Shown: positions 1 through 10,392 of the stretch, piece after piece
Layout: each line of letters starts with the position of its first letter
How positions within the stretch are numbered: position 1 is the stretch's first letter
Source: Brachypterus glaber
Taxonomy: Eukaryota; Arthropoda; Insecta; Coleoptera; Kateretidae
Length of the DNA stretch: 64,000 bases
Assembly: GCA_958510825.1 (NCBI GenBank)
Contig: CAUEHQ010000003.1
Span: forward strand, 186,001-250,000
Direction of reading: 5' to 3'
Notes under the pieces: model-generated
Databases searched by the model: none
What the model was told of the DNA's origin: nothing
Seen by the model: only the letters and a program-made list of their open reading frames with translations
Translations under genes and position numbers: made by a program

Positions 1-1200
1 CCATACAACTTTTCCCTTTAAAGTTTTTCTCTATAGTTTATAATTTACAGGGTTATTTTTTAAATGGTACAGTGCCTCTAACTTTTAAACGGCGTAAGAT
101 ATCAAATTAAAATTTTGAACAGGTATATTGCATTATATAAACTATGTTTTTATGTAAATTACACATTTTTATATTTTAAAATAAAACTAGTGGGCAATGG
201 GGGCAAAATGTTAAATGGAAGTGTGGGCGTGTGGCATATCGTTTGAAAGGTTTTAAAATTGTCTATCCAACAGTGTATTTATTTTTTAGGTTATTTTGAA
301 GGGTTATATTTAGCTTTAAATGTTTAATAAATCAATTATGAAATGTGACAATCCTCCCTTAATAACTCGAATGAAGTGTAATATCAAAATTCTAAAAGAT
401 GATTGAATTTAACTTATCATAACCTAAATATGCATAATGTGAGGTTATAAAATTTACCCCCATTCCCCCACTACCCCAACATAAAAATCTTAAATAACTA
501 CCCCCTATTTTTTTACACTTAAGTTAAAGGGAAAATAAAGATCTTTATTAATAAATTAAAAAAAATATATTATTGACCAATCCCTTACTTGGGGGGCAGG
601 TTCATTTTCATTTATATTATCACGGAATAGGAGGAGGTAAAGCGATTTAATTTTTTTTATAACCAACTTAAAGTATTTTTGATACCCCTTAATCTATGAC
701 ATAAAAGTAAGGGGGTTACTGTCTAAGATTTTGAGGTTGGTGTAGTTGAGGGTTAGGGGGTAATAATTATAATGTTCAAATGTGAAAATTTAAGTTGCTA
801 TGATGATGAATTAATTTGACCTTTTTTTCTAGAATTTTAATACTTTGGTTTGGACTTTTTTGGTTTTGGAGAGATTATATGATCATTGATCATATTCGAA
901 TGCAATATATTGACGGCTTTTCAAAATTTAAAAGCTGTATAAAATATTTCAATTTAATCGAAAATCAAAAAATAAATATACGCTTGAATAGACAATTTGA
1001 ATACCTTTCAAATGATGTATTACTCGACCCCCTTTCATTTTAAAATTTTTCGTTAATATACAAGATACCATTTTATGTTGTATGTCTGTTCCAAATTTCA
1101 AGTCGATATCTTATGCCGTTCAAAAGTTAGAGGCACTGTACCATTTAAAAGAATAACCCTGCGAATCGACCGAGTCGGATTGGGTGAGACACCCTGTATA
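1..1200. mobile_element. Non-autonomous DNA element with long inverted repeats (left end outside window)
   Basis: Positions 48-103 and 1105-1161 are near-perfect inverted copies, with a few mismatches and one indel by eye; weaker similarity continues inward to about 150 and 1040. The right end reads ACACCCTGTATA at 1189-1200, a terminus typical of many insect inverted-repeat elements. The left end diverges outward of 48 or lies outside the window. The interior is AT-rich and holds no transposase; an open frame at 816-1043 has no recognisable domain. I infer a MITE-like element. Confidence 0.65.
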
Positions 1201-1917
1201 ATAAAACTGATTTAAAAAACTCACCACAAAAATGTGTTCTTGAGGTTATGTCTTGACATTTTATGTAATTACATTCTGTACATTCTGCAAATAATAGATA
1301 AAAAACATTAGTTCTATATCTAATAGATAGTATTAATAAAAACTACTTACAGTTACACGCAGGTGGGTTCGATAAATCAATAATTCGATAATTCAATTTG
1401 TAAAATTCATGTTTCTGTAGACATCTTGTCTTATCAAAAAATAATAGAAGGAAGCACCTCTACTGGAGAACCGTAAAACTTACGAATAATATCTACTATT
1501 CAACTTAAAACTAGAACTAGATATCTATAATACTGATAAAAGAAATCTACCATTTATATGAATAAAAGAATTCTACTATTTAATTTAATTAATTTATAAA
1601 AACCAAACCTAGGCAGCGCCAATAATTTTATTAATCAATCTATTTATCCCGTAATGTAATCCGTTTGAATTAGTTTGAATTATTTCTATTTGCAGCTGCA
1701 CCGTAAAATTATGAATTATTCTTCGGGTGACGACATTGACCAGAAGGGGTCGCCATCTAGCGGTAGAAATTGGTGTTTTTAATTAATTAAAAAAAAAATC
1801 TCGGTGGCTGTGAATTGTCCACACCACAATTCACAACTCAACAAGTCTTTATTTATAAAAAATATTTTGGATAGTTTTACAGATAATAAATAATAAAAAT
1901 GTGCTTAACCTAAACCA
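1201..1917. other. AT-rich non-coding stretch
   Basis: No gene is recognisable. At 1812-1840 there is a small inverted repeat (TGTGAATTGT and ACAATTCACA around a short spacer). On the minus strand an AATAAA motif lies at about 1848-1853, just 3' of the GC-rich block at 1918-2250, so this could be the 3' end of a minus-strand transcript or element. Positions 1660-1700 share a short run with the degenerate repeats at 17360-17400 (GTTTGAATTAGTTTGAAT). Confidence 0.4.
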
Positions 1918-2250
1918 TCACATGCGCAGACAGCCCTCTAGGTCTTCCAAAAAGCCGCCCCCCCCCCTGCGCCGATTGGCAGCCCCAAGGTCAGACCACA
2001 CAGACGAGCTGAGACGGTGACAGCCCTCGGGGCTATCCCACCCGGTGCCAGGGTGCTTAGTTGTCCCATGAGGATGAACCGCACATATGCGGGTTGTAAT
2101 AGGACAAACACATGGTGGCTGATACAGAGGAGCCGAAGTTGCCGATGTTTGCGGCGATTTATCCCTGCCCAACGGTCAATGCTGTTATTGGTCGTGGACC
2201 CTGAACAGCTTTTTGGCTTATGCGCTGCTTGGCGGCGTCACCTATAGGGA
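1918..2250 (-). other. GC-rich island with open minus frame, unidentified
   Basis: This block is strikingly GC-rich within very AT-rich surroundings and includes a C-run at about 1960-1970. A minus-strand frame of 84 codons (1918-2172) is proline-, threonine- and serine-rich and matches no family I recognise; the plus strand is also open (2017-2247). A minus-strand polyadenylation-like motif lies 65 bp beyond. It may be the terminal part of an unidentified transposable element. I do not claim a protein. Confidence 0.3.
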
Positions 2251-2333
2251 CAGAAAAGTTAATTATGGTTACTCAGGTTTAGGGCTGGGGAGTAAAGGAA
2301 AAAAATAGTGCAAAACCTTTTAACGACAATGTT

Positions 2334-2418
2334 TAGCAAGCTCGTCTATCAACCTGTAGGTCCGCGGTTCAGTTGTGAATTGAACCGCGGACCTACAGGT
2401 TGATAGACGTGCATGCTA
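2334..2418. repeat. Long near-perfect hairpin
   Basis: Arms 2343-2371 and 2381-2409 are perfect 29-bp inverted copies with a 9-nt loop. The next 9 bp outward (2334-2342 and 2410-2418) pair with two mismatches, giving about 38 paired bases. The arms contain GGTCCGCGGTTCA, far more GC-rich than the flanks. It could be a snapback element or a small-RNA precursor; nothing in the sequence decides which. Confidence 0.85.
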
Positions 2419-2465
2419 TATACTAATCCACCGAGCTTTTTGTAATAGAAACAAAGTGTCGTCTA

Positions 2466-2634
2466 CACTACAAAAAATATTTATGTAAATTTACATGCCA
2501 AATCAGAGTTAATATGTTGCCAATCATAATCATGTAAAAGTAAAAACATAACCAGTAATATTAGAATTCTGAATGTAAATTAACATGTCATAAGTACATC
2601 ATATGTAATAAAAGAAACAACGCAAGAATATTAA
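2466..2634. repeat. Cluster of ATGTAAATTTACAT-like motifs
   Basis: Several near-copies of the palindromic word TGTAAATTTACA or its halves lie here. The same words recur at 5060-5300 and 5540-5700, on the other side of the RTE-like LINE and the PLE repeats. The simplest reading is one AT-rich repeat region later split by those insertions. Confidence 0.4.
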
Positions 2635-4464
2635 TGTTACAAAATACTACTGAGGAAAAAAGACGAGTATAAAAATAAAAAAAGGGAAGCAAAACGGGTT
2701 TTTAGAAGAAAGAAAAGGAACCTTGAGAAACAGATAGTGGAAAGGATGGAAGAAAACAGACTAACAAATACAAGGACAACGATATGCTGCAACAAGGAAG
2801 GCGAATTGATTGGGAACGAGGAAGAAATTATCGACAGATGGAAAGAATACTTTGAGGAGCTACTAAACACACATGTAAGTAACGAGGTTGTAGTTGAAAA
2901 TGGAATAGAAAGACAGGAATTAGAGGAAGACGAAGAACTAGGGCCAGAGCCACCAACGCTTGAAGAGCTACAGTCTGTTATAAAGGGTATGAAGAATAAT
3001 AAGGCACCAGGCGAGGACAATATAACATTAGAAATGATCAAATTTGGAGAAGATAAAGTAATTAAAGAGCTTTTTGAATTGATTAAAATTATATGGGAGA
3101 AGGAAAATTTACCAGAAGAATGGAATATAGCAATAATATGCCCATTGTATAAAAAGGGAGACAAAACGGTTTGTAAAAATTACAGAGGTATTTCGTTGTT
3201 AGAGGTAGGGTACAAAATTTTTAGCAAGTTGCTAGAAAGAAAACTAAATAATTACATGGAACAGAGCACTGGGGACTATCAATGTGGCTTTAGGAAAAAC
3301 AGGTCAACGATAGATCAAATTTTTGTACTTAGGCAAACACTAGAAAAATTTTATGAAAGCGACACAGATTTACATCATTTATTTGTAGATTTCGAGCAGG
3401 CTTATGATTCAGTACTTAGAGTAGAACTCTATAAAGGACTAAAAGACCTAAAAGTGCCAGTAAAACTAATTAAACTGGTTAAAATGTGCTTAAAAAGAAC
3501 ACAAGCTAAGGTAAGAATACAGGATAAAGTATCAGAGGTTTTTAAGATCAAGGAAGGATTAAGACAGGGAGATCCAATATCTACTACGCTGTTTAATATG
3601 GTGCTAGAAAAATTGGTACGTAATAGTCATATTCAATCGGGAGGAAATATATTTATCAGACAATACCAAATTTTAGCATTTGCCGATGATGTGGATATAA
3701 TAAGTAGAAAAAAGGACAGGTTAGTGGAAGTATATAGATATTTTAAAGAAGCAGCATTAAGAATGGGTCTAAGGGTAAATGTGGCAAAAACGAAATATAT
3801 GGTGACAACAAGGAACGATTGTGGAAATGAAGGAGTAATGATCGATAATCAAATATTTGAAAAAGTAGACAGTTTTAGATACTTAGGTGCAGAAATAACT
3901 TCGAAAAACGATAATAAAGACGTCAACGTAAAATTAATGGCAGGAAACAAGTGTTACTACGTCTTACAAAACATCCTAAAATCCAAGTCATTGTCATTGA
4001 ATTCTAAAATTAAGGTTTATAAAACAGTGGTCAGACCAGTTGTGATGTATGCATCTGAAACATGGTGCTTAACAAAAAAGGAAGAGGAATCTTTGGATAC
4101 GTGGGAGCGTGAAGTTTTAAGGAGAATATACGGACCCGTGCAGGAGAATGAAATCTGGAGGATAAGAAGAAACGACGAGCTAAGGGAACTGTTTAAGGAA
4201 AGTTGTTTGTCGACACAAATAAAAAGTAAGAGGATCAGCTGGCTAGGCCATGTACAAAGATTGGGAGATAATAGATGCACCAAAAAAATTCTTAACAGTA
4301 AAGAGAAAGGAAAACGAAGGAAGGGAAGACCAAGAAAGAGATGGCTAGATACGGTAAAAAAGGATCTGGAAGAACTAGGTATTGTAAACTGGAAAGAGAA
4401 GGCCATGCACAGAAAAGAGTGGGCAAAGGTAGTGCAAAGAGCAAAGGAGTTTATACCTTCATAA
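2635..4464 (+). pseudogene. LINE-a: RTE-like reverse transcriptase ORF, 5'-truncated
   Basis: An open frame runs from just after a stop at 2632-2634 to a stop at 4464; the first ATG is at 2737 (575 codons). Counting from that ATG: KAPGEDNITLEMI near residue 90, LYKKGD and NYRGISLL near 138-155, QCGFRKNRSTIDQIF near 182-196, motif A FVDFEQAYDSV with catalytic Asp 218, motif B GLRQGDPIS near 274-282, and motif C FADD with Asp 317 and 318. The tail has WLGHVQRL and a basic KGRPRKRWLD stretch typical of RTE-clade proteins. The RT copies element RNA at the target site. The apurinic-type endonuclease expected upstream is missing, so this is a 5'-truncated copy, but its RT frame has no stop or frameshift. 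The clade is assigned from motif recall, not a tree. Confidence 0.85.
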
Positions 4465-4583
4465 TCCAAAAGGTTATAGATGTGGTTGGCCACCGCTCTA
4501 TGTAAAAAAAAAGGCTCGGAAACCCTCACGGGAGGCTATGACCCTAAATGGGTTGGACAGCCAATGATATATAAGTACAATCA
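4465..4583 (+). other. LINE-a 3' untranslated region
   Basis: This is the sequence between the LINE-a stop and the first PLE-type repeat, ending near an ATGATATATAAG stretch. There is no clear poly(A) or simple tail and no target duplication. The exact 3' end is not certain. Confidence 0.45.
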
Positions 4584-4713
4584 TTTATTATTTCATCAAT
4601 CTATTTTCCATCATCGTACAGAGTGATATTGGTATACTGACAGTTTCGGGCTTCTGGCCCTCTTCAGTACCAAGAGTCAACTCTGCATGCTGATTAAGAA
4701 AACCTTTTTAGAC
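4584..4713 (-). repeat. PLE-type terminal repeat, copy 1, with hammerhead-like core
   Basis: The copy is repeated at 4934-5060 and in part at 62494-62536. On the minus strand, 4629-4673 holds the hammerhead signature: CTGAAGA (4661-4667), a 4-bp stem II GGGC/GCCC around CAGAA, then GAAA (4644-4647), then CTGTC. Outer stem I pairs TTGGTA with TACCAA. Minimal hammerhead motifs of this form are known from terminal repeats of Penelope-like elements, so I read this as a PLE relic. No PLE protein is present here. Confidence 0.55.
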
Positions 4714-4933
4714 TGTATTCGCTAAAGAATATAGTGATTAGATTGATGTAGACTTGTGCACCATCTATTGCTAGATGTAGACAACTACTCATACCTCTCC
4801 TAGTCTGGAGACTAAATGGAGCCAGTGGAAGACTTGTGTGTCTCAAGCACATAGTACTACTAACGTGTGGTTAGACGTATAATTAATAAGGACAGATTTT
4901 TTAAAATTTTAAACAAAATTATAAAAATATTAA

Positions 4934-5060
4934 TTTATTATTCCATCAATTTTTTAATCATCGTACAGAGTGATATTGGTAGGCTGACAGTTTCGGGCTG
5001 CTGCCCCTCTTCAGTACCAAGAGGTAACTCTGCACGCTGATTAAGACAACCTTTTTAGAC
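4934..5060 (-). repeat. PLE-type terminal repeat, copy 2, with hammerhead-like core
   Basis: This is a direct repeat of 4584-4713 about 350 bp downstream. The minus-strand core (4976-5020) keeps CTGAAGA (5008-5014), GAAA, CTGTC and the TTGGTA/TACCAA outer arms, and stem II has changed to GGGC/GCCC around AGCA while still pairing. The 4714-4933 spacer has no recognisable gene. Two direct copies suggest the remains of a PLE with tandem terminal repeats. Confidence 0.55.
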
Positions 5061-6271
5061 TTTATGTAAAATCATGTAAACTTATCCAACTTTATATTGC
5101 AAGATATTTTACAAGAATATGTATGTAAATTTACCTAACTATATGTAAAATTACATGATATTTAATGTAAAATTAATAAATGTTTGTATGAGTTAACATA
5201 AATGTGCATGTAAAATTACAATATATTACGTGTGAGTTTACTTACCATACATGTAAATTTACTAATATGTACAAGTAAATTTACTAACCTTGTAAGCCCG
5301 ATAAGCACCAGGTTCCGATCTGAGATTTTTTAGAACTAAGACAAACCCAGAGTTACGGGTTTGGACTTTTTGGATTGTTACTCAGTGTATTGTAATGAAG
5401 GGTCCCATTTACTAATCCAGTGATGTGCACTTAATTAGCATGCTGACCATAGCTCCCGCTCAGCCTGACTGACAAAAATTTGATTGTTCAGTACTTATTG
5501 AAAAAGTAAATTATAAACTTAAACTTTTAGTTTTATATGAAATTAAAACACTTTTATGTAATTTTACTTTGTTTTAGATAGTTACTAAGCTTTACAATAT
5601 TTTTTAAATTTTTATGTAATTTTTCTGTATATTACATATTTTACTTAACTTTACCAGATTTTTTATGTAAAGTCACAGCCATTGCAGTGATTTTACTTGA
5701 AAATAAAATGTTTTCATGCATATGCTAGTAATAATTAAAATATTTGAATTGTAAATTTTCGTTATGAGAGAAAAAAACATTTTTTATTAATTATATTTAT
5801 TTATAATTTAATAATTTTATTTCTCTGTGTGTTTATTTATCTTTTTCTTGTAAAATAAATAAAATAAAATAATATTAATTTTCGCTATCTTGATGGTTTG
5901 TGAGCCTCTCCTAAATCGATCTATCTGAGGCGTCTAAATTATGAGAAAAAAAAGTTTTCTTAAATCAAGAATGTGTTATGAATTAATGAAGAATATATTA
6001 TCTTTGTTATATACAAATCAAATATTCTTGATTTAAACATATTTTTCTGTGTCATTAATTTATTATTATACCGTACAATCAAATTGCAGATATTATGTCT
6101 AGAAGCATATACATTATCACTAACCTTTGACATTATTATTATTATTATTTATCCGTGTATTTACACTAGTTTACAGGGCACGTAGATCTCCACATTCTCT
6201 AGTAAAATTCTGGCCTGAATTGCAATAACATTTCTTTTTTAAGTAGTACCATTTTCGAGGTATCGATCCCC
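5061..6271. other. AT-rich non-coding stretch
   Basis: TGTAAATTTAC-like words are dense at 5060-5300 and 5540-5700. At 5280-5470 there is a more balanced block (AAGCCCGATAAGCACC onward) that I do not recognise. At about 5960-6045 a short inverted repeat (AAATCAAGAAT and ATTCTTGATTT) brackets an AT-rich spacer. No gene is seen. Confidence 0.4.
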
Positions 6272-6315
6272 AAAGAGCTTAGCAGGGTAAGCAGGTAAAA
6301 AGTGCCCCAGCCCGA

Positions 6316-9300
6316 TTAGAATTAGAATTAGAATTATTTATTGGTATTTTTTACGCCATCGTAAGATAGATATACAAGTCAATTTACATTAAATTACATT
6401 AAAAATATATAAATAAATAAATAAATAAATCAAAAAACATAAACATAATAAATTATAAGTACACAAACAAATAAATAATATTAAAACTAGCTATATATTA
6501 TAAGTATTATCATTAAGAAAATCTTTGACCGAGTAGTATCGTTTTTCTAAAAGAAAGTTTTTTAGTTTTCTTTTAAAAATTTCACCATTGCTTATTTTTC
6601 GATAGGGAAGTGGAAGTTTATTATATAATATTATGCCACTATATTTTGGCGACATTTTAAATAAGGTAGATTTATGGTTAGGTATTGATAGTGTTTCTTG
6701 ATGTCTTGAGTTATATCCATGCCTAAGGTCTATACTATTTTTCTTTATAAATAATATTGTTTTATATATATAAATACAATGACATCTTTGTTCCAAAAAT
6801 GTGCTCCTGCAAGATTCTCTGGATTTTAGGCCAAAAATTAATCTTACTATGCGCTTCTGTAAAATAAAAACACATTCACTATTTGAAGAATTTCCCCATA
6901 GCGTTATATTATAGGTTAAATGACTGTATACCAGAGAATAATAAATATTAATTAAGCCATGTGTGTCTAGCCTGCATCTAACTCGTGACAATGCAAAAAA
7001 AGATTTATTTATTTTTTTGCAAACTAAATCTATATGACTATTCCATCTCATATCACTATCCAACATAACTCCTAGGAATTTTGTAGTTTTAGCAGGGCAG
7101 ATTTTATAATTGTTTACAGCTATATCTAAGACTGACTCTGCCATTTCAGCACGTATACCGTTATGAAAATAGAGGCATACTGTTTTGTCGACATTTAGTA
7201 TTAGATCGTTCTGCCTGCACCAGTTTATGAAATCGTGTACAACCGTAGTGAGAAGAATCTTGAGCTCTGCTACAGTACGTGCTGAAATGACAAGAGATGT
7301 GTCGTCTGCAAACATAATTAATAGTTTTGCTCTAATATGGAGGGGAAGCTCATTGATATATAAAAGGAAAATCAAAGGCCCGAGAACAGATCCCTGAGGG
7401 TTCCAGAAGTTATGTCAAAGTAATCTGAGATGGAACCACCATACTTAACAAACATTTTCCGATAATTTAAATAGTCAATGATCCATGACCTAATGCACCC
7501 TCTGAAACCTAGATTGTATAACTTAGATTCTACAAATTGAATTCTTAGACTATCAAATGCACGCGATAGATCAAATAAGAGACTAGCGACAAATTCACCC
7601 TTATCCAGGCACTCGTATACGCAGTCTGCAAAGTTGCATGCCGCACTCTCGGTTGATCTATCTCGTCTAAAACCGTGTTGTGAATCTGTGATTATATTAA
7701 ATTTAGAAAGGAATTCAACCATGCGATCATATATCAGACGTTCAAATACTTTTGATATTACATTCAGAATTGCAACCGGCCGATAGTTAGAAATTACTTT
7801 TGGATCATTTTTTTGTAGATTGGAATGAGGCTATTTTCAAAGCAGAAGGAAATTTTCCAGTATTAACGGACTTGTTTATTATGTACGATAAAGGCTCTGA
7901 AATAGGATCAGCTATTGACTAAAATATTTTTGTGGAAATATTGTCAATACCTGTGCTGTTTTTGTTTTTTAATTTTAAAATAATTTTCTTTACTTCCTCT
8001 TTATGTACCTCGCTAAAAAAGAATGAATTTTGAATAGGATTTGATGTAGTACATTTGTTAGATCGATTTTCCCCAAAATGTTGTTTTAAACTAATTTCTG
8101 TTATGTTCGCAAAATAATTCCCAAAAGTATTTGCTATGTCTTTGGATTCTGTTATTTGAATGCCATTTTCTACTAACTTGATCTCTTCAGATTTTTTATT
8201 ACGGCCTAAACTTTTGTTCACTAATTCCCATACCTTTTTTTTTGTTTGTTTACTGAGTTATCTATAATATTCTTGTAATATTCTTTTTTTGTCACACTAA
8301 TAAGTTCTTTATAATTTTTTTTCATGGCTTTATAAATTTCCCTGCTTTTATCATTATTTATAGTTTTTGCTTTCCAAAAATAATCTTTAAGTTGTTGGCT
8401 AGCGGTAATTATTTCACTTGTAACCCAGCCTTTGTTTTTGGGATTTGTACAAATCTTTTGTTTTTTGGTTGGGCAGCATGTGTTTATTGAACAAGTAACT
8501 ATATCCATAAATGAAGAAAACGTAGTGTCAATATCCGAAGCATCACAATATAACTTTTGAAAATTTGTATTTGACATTAGAGAGTTTAGGTTTTTAAGAT
8601 TTTCCTGGCACAAATCTCTTCTATCTATATATTGGGGCTTTTTATTTAGATTGTGGTTATTATTATTTGAGAACTTATATTCTAGGCTTATGGCAAGATG
8701 ATCAGCTAAATTTGGCTGAAACACTAATGTTTTACAGTGAGATAAGTCTACGTTTGTTAAAATATAATCAATTGTACTACTAGACGTTTTACCTTTCCTA
8801 TTTGTATGGATCCTAGTTAGGTCCAGAGAGGTGCATTTTAGTCCAAAACTCGATAAAAAGTCATCGTATATTTGCTTATCCAGATTTTCATATGTATAGT
8901 CTATATTAAGATCACCACAAATAAAAATTTTATCACAAATGTTTTTACAGAACAATATGACTTCCATTAGTTTTGCATAAAATATCTTTTTATCACCGTG
9001 TGGACGATAAACACTCAAGACGCAGAACTTATTATCACCACATACTATTTTTAAACCACTGCATTCGAAATGCATTTCGACTGAGAATTTGTCAATATTA
9101 AGTTTTGTGGCACAATATAGGCTATTTTTTTTAGCATAAATTGCTGAACCCCCATGTATATGCTTTTTCCTACCATAGTATTCAATTAATGTATATTCCT
9201 CAAAGTTTACCATTTGCATGTCATCATTTAGGCACCAGTGTTCGACAATACTCAAGATATCTGGTTTTTGTTCCTCGATAAGAACATCTATATTATTTTT

Positions 9301-9345
9301 TTTGTTTCCGACTGACTGAGAGTTTACGTGTACCATTTTTATTGG
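6316..9345 (-). mobile_element. LINE-b: minus-strand LINE with (ATTCTA)n tail
   Basis: This is a Jockey/CR1-group LINE running right to left. Its 5' end breaks at about 9345 at the start of the endonuclease domain, where M1 begins. Its 3' end at 6316-6340 is a short ATTCTA repeat preceded by AATAAATA on the minus strand. It sits inside T1, directly after 44 bp of the T1 left arm. Confidence 0.8.
6491..9345 (-). pseudogene. LINE-b ORF2: APE endonuclease plus reverse transcriptase, broken
   Basis: Segment 9336-8221 is an apurinic-type endonuclease with HVNSQS, ICGDLNID, SSTIDYIL and NLADHLAI motifs; it nicks target DNA. Segment 8221-7919 is the linker into the RT (GRNKKSEEIK to GIDNISTKIF). 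Then comes a decayed stretch with stops, then 7722-7372 with QHGFRRDRSTES and motif A FDLSRAFDSL. A frameshift at the motif B region follows (expected GVPQGS, seen as GTLRDLFSGL). Finally 7375-6491 has motif C MFADDTS and the C-terminal LINE domain with YNKLP near the end. There are several frameshifts and stops, so it is inactive. Confidence 0.85.
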
Positions 9346-9967
9346 ATTGTTTTTTTGGTTTTCGACATTTTAGTATTTAATTTTTCGTCCTCGAACCGTG
9401 AAATTTCACCTTCAAATGAACTTTTATCGAAAACGGTTAATCCTACAGTATTACAACAAGAGTACCTTTTTATGTATTTTGACCTGAGGAATCATATTTC
9501 AAAAATAGAATTGCAAAAAAGTTACACAGAAAAAAGTTTGGGACAAAAAACTGATAAGACCCCCCCGTTTCGCACACCCCTGGTTTAAATAAGTACGTGA
9601 AAATGACATACAAAGATGGGCCTTATTAGGATTAATTCACGTGCAAAACCTCGTTAATATATGAAGGGGTCAGGGGAAAAACGATCATAGTCCATTTTTG
9701 TCGAAGATTCGTTATATACACCATCTTATAGTTCGCGACCCAAGCTTTCAGGTGACTATGTCGGTTTTAAGCAAAAACAATTACAGTCGCTGTAACGAAT
9801 TTAAATAGAAACAATATACAGCCTAAGAACGGTCAGAGTCCGAGCGAAACCATAAAAAACAATTAAAGTCCATAGTTTCGCATCGGTAACTAAGGAAACG
9901 TATTTTTGATTGTAAATGGCGTTAAGCAGGTAGTTTAATTTGTGGAGTGGCAGTTTGTTAAAAATAT

Positions 9968-10196
9968 GGAATTTAGTGAGGAAAATGAGGATGAAGGCCC
10001 TAGTACCAATATTTTTAAACCGAAGAAAAGACCTATAAGTGGACGTATTACGGATGTTTCGAAGAAACTTAAAGTAAAAGGTTACGTTACCGGGCTTAGA
10101 CTAAGAATTAAGTTTTGTTTTTTAAATAAAAATGTGGAAAACTACGACTTTGTTTATGATTTTGCACACTTACTGCACTGTTGGGCTGCTTTATAA
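9968..10196 (+). CDS. Short ORF in M2, unknown function
   Basis: The frame is also open upstream to 9942; the ATG at 9968 was chosen because it starts the charged, structured part. The product begins MEFSEENEDEGPSTN and has a basic segment, KPKKRPISGRITDVSKKLK, followed by VKGYVTG, then turns into AT-rich, unconvincing sequence. The basic block resembles the N-terminal part of uncharacterised transposon-associated insect proteins, from memory only. It may be the first exon of a transposon gene or captured host sequence. Function unknown. Confidence 0.3.
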
Positions 10197-10320
10197 CATA
10201 AAAAAACGATCAGAGTCCTGGACTGTGATCGATTTTATAAAGTCATATGTGTAGTTCTGTTGCATCTTTCGCTTTGAACCTCAAAGGTAATGTTAAAAAC
10301 CTTGGTAGGTAATTTATATG

Positions 10321-10392
10321 GGAGGCATAGCGTAGTGGCTAGCGCGTATGCATTGCAAGTCTACTATCGTGAGTTCGATTCTCACTGGCGCC
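10321..10392 (+). tRNA. tRNA-like cloverleaf (anticodon position TGC), probably pseudo-tRNA or tRNA-derived
   Basis: The 72 bases fold as a full tRNA. The 7-bp acceptor GGAGGCA/TGGCGCC has two mismatches. The D arm is GCGT/GCGC. The 5-bp anticodon arm is TATGC/GTCTA with one mismatch and one G-T pair. The 7-base loop ATTGCAA puts TGC at 34-36. The variable loop is 5 nt, and the T arm GTGAG/CTCAC is perfect around TTCGATT. A-box (TAGCGTAGTGGCTAG) and B-box (GTTCGATTC) promoter words are present. The alanine identity pair G3:U70 is absent and the acceptor is imperfect, so I favour a tRNA-derived or decayed gene. It lies inside M2. Confidence 0.5.

Noticed and set aside
816..1043. 75-codon plus ORF
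   Set aside because: It lies in the AT-rich interior of an inverted-repeat element, has no domain, and is rich in codons expected by composition.
1918..2250. rRNA or R2-target fragment, considered because of the GC content
   Set aside because: I recognise no rRNA core sequence in it.
2637..3164. 175-codon serine-rich minus ORF
   Set aside because: Antisense shadow of the RTE-like RT gene; purine-rich coding strand gives an open complementary frame.
9328..9588. ORF family ending in a QKTDK-like tail, seen at 9328, 30048 and 35060
   Set aside because: The three are copies of the same non-coding repeat M1; similarity is at DNA level and the frame is not kept at the borders.
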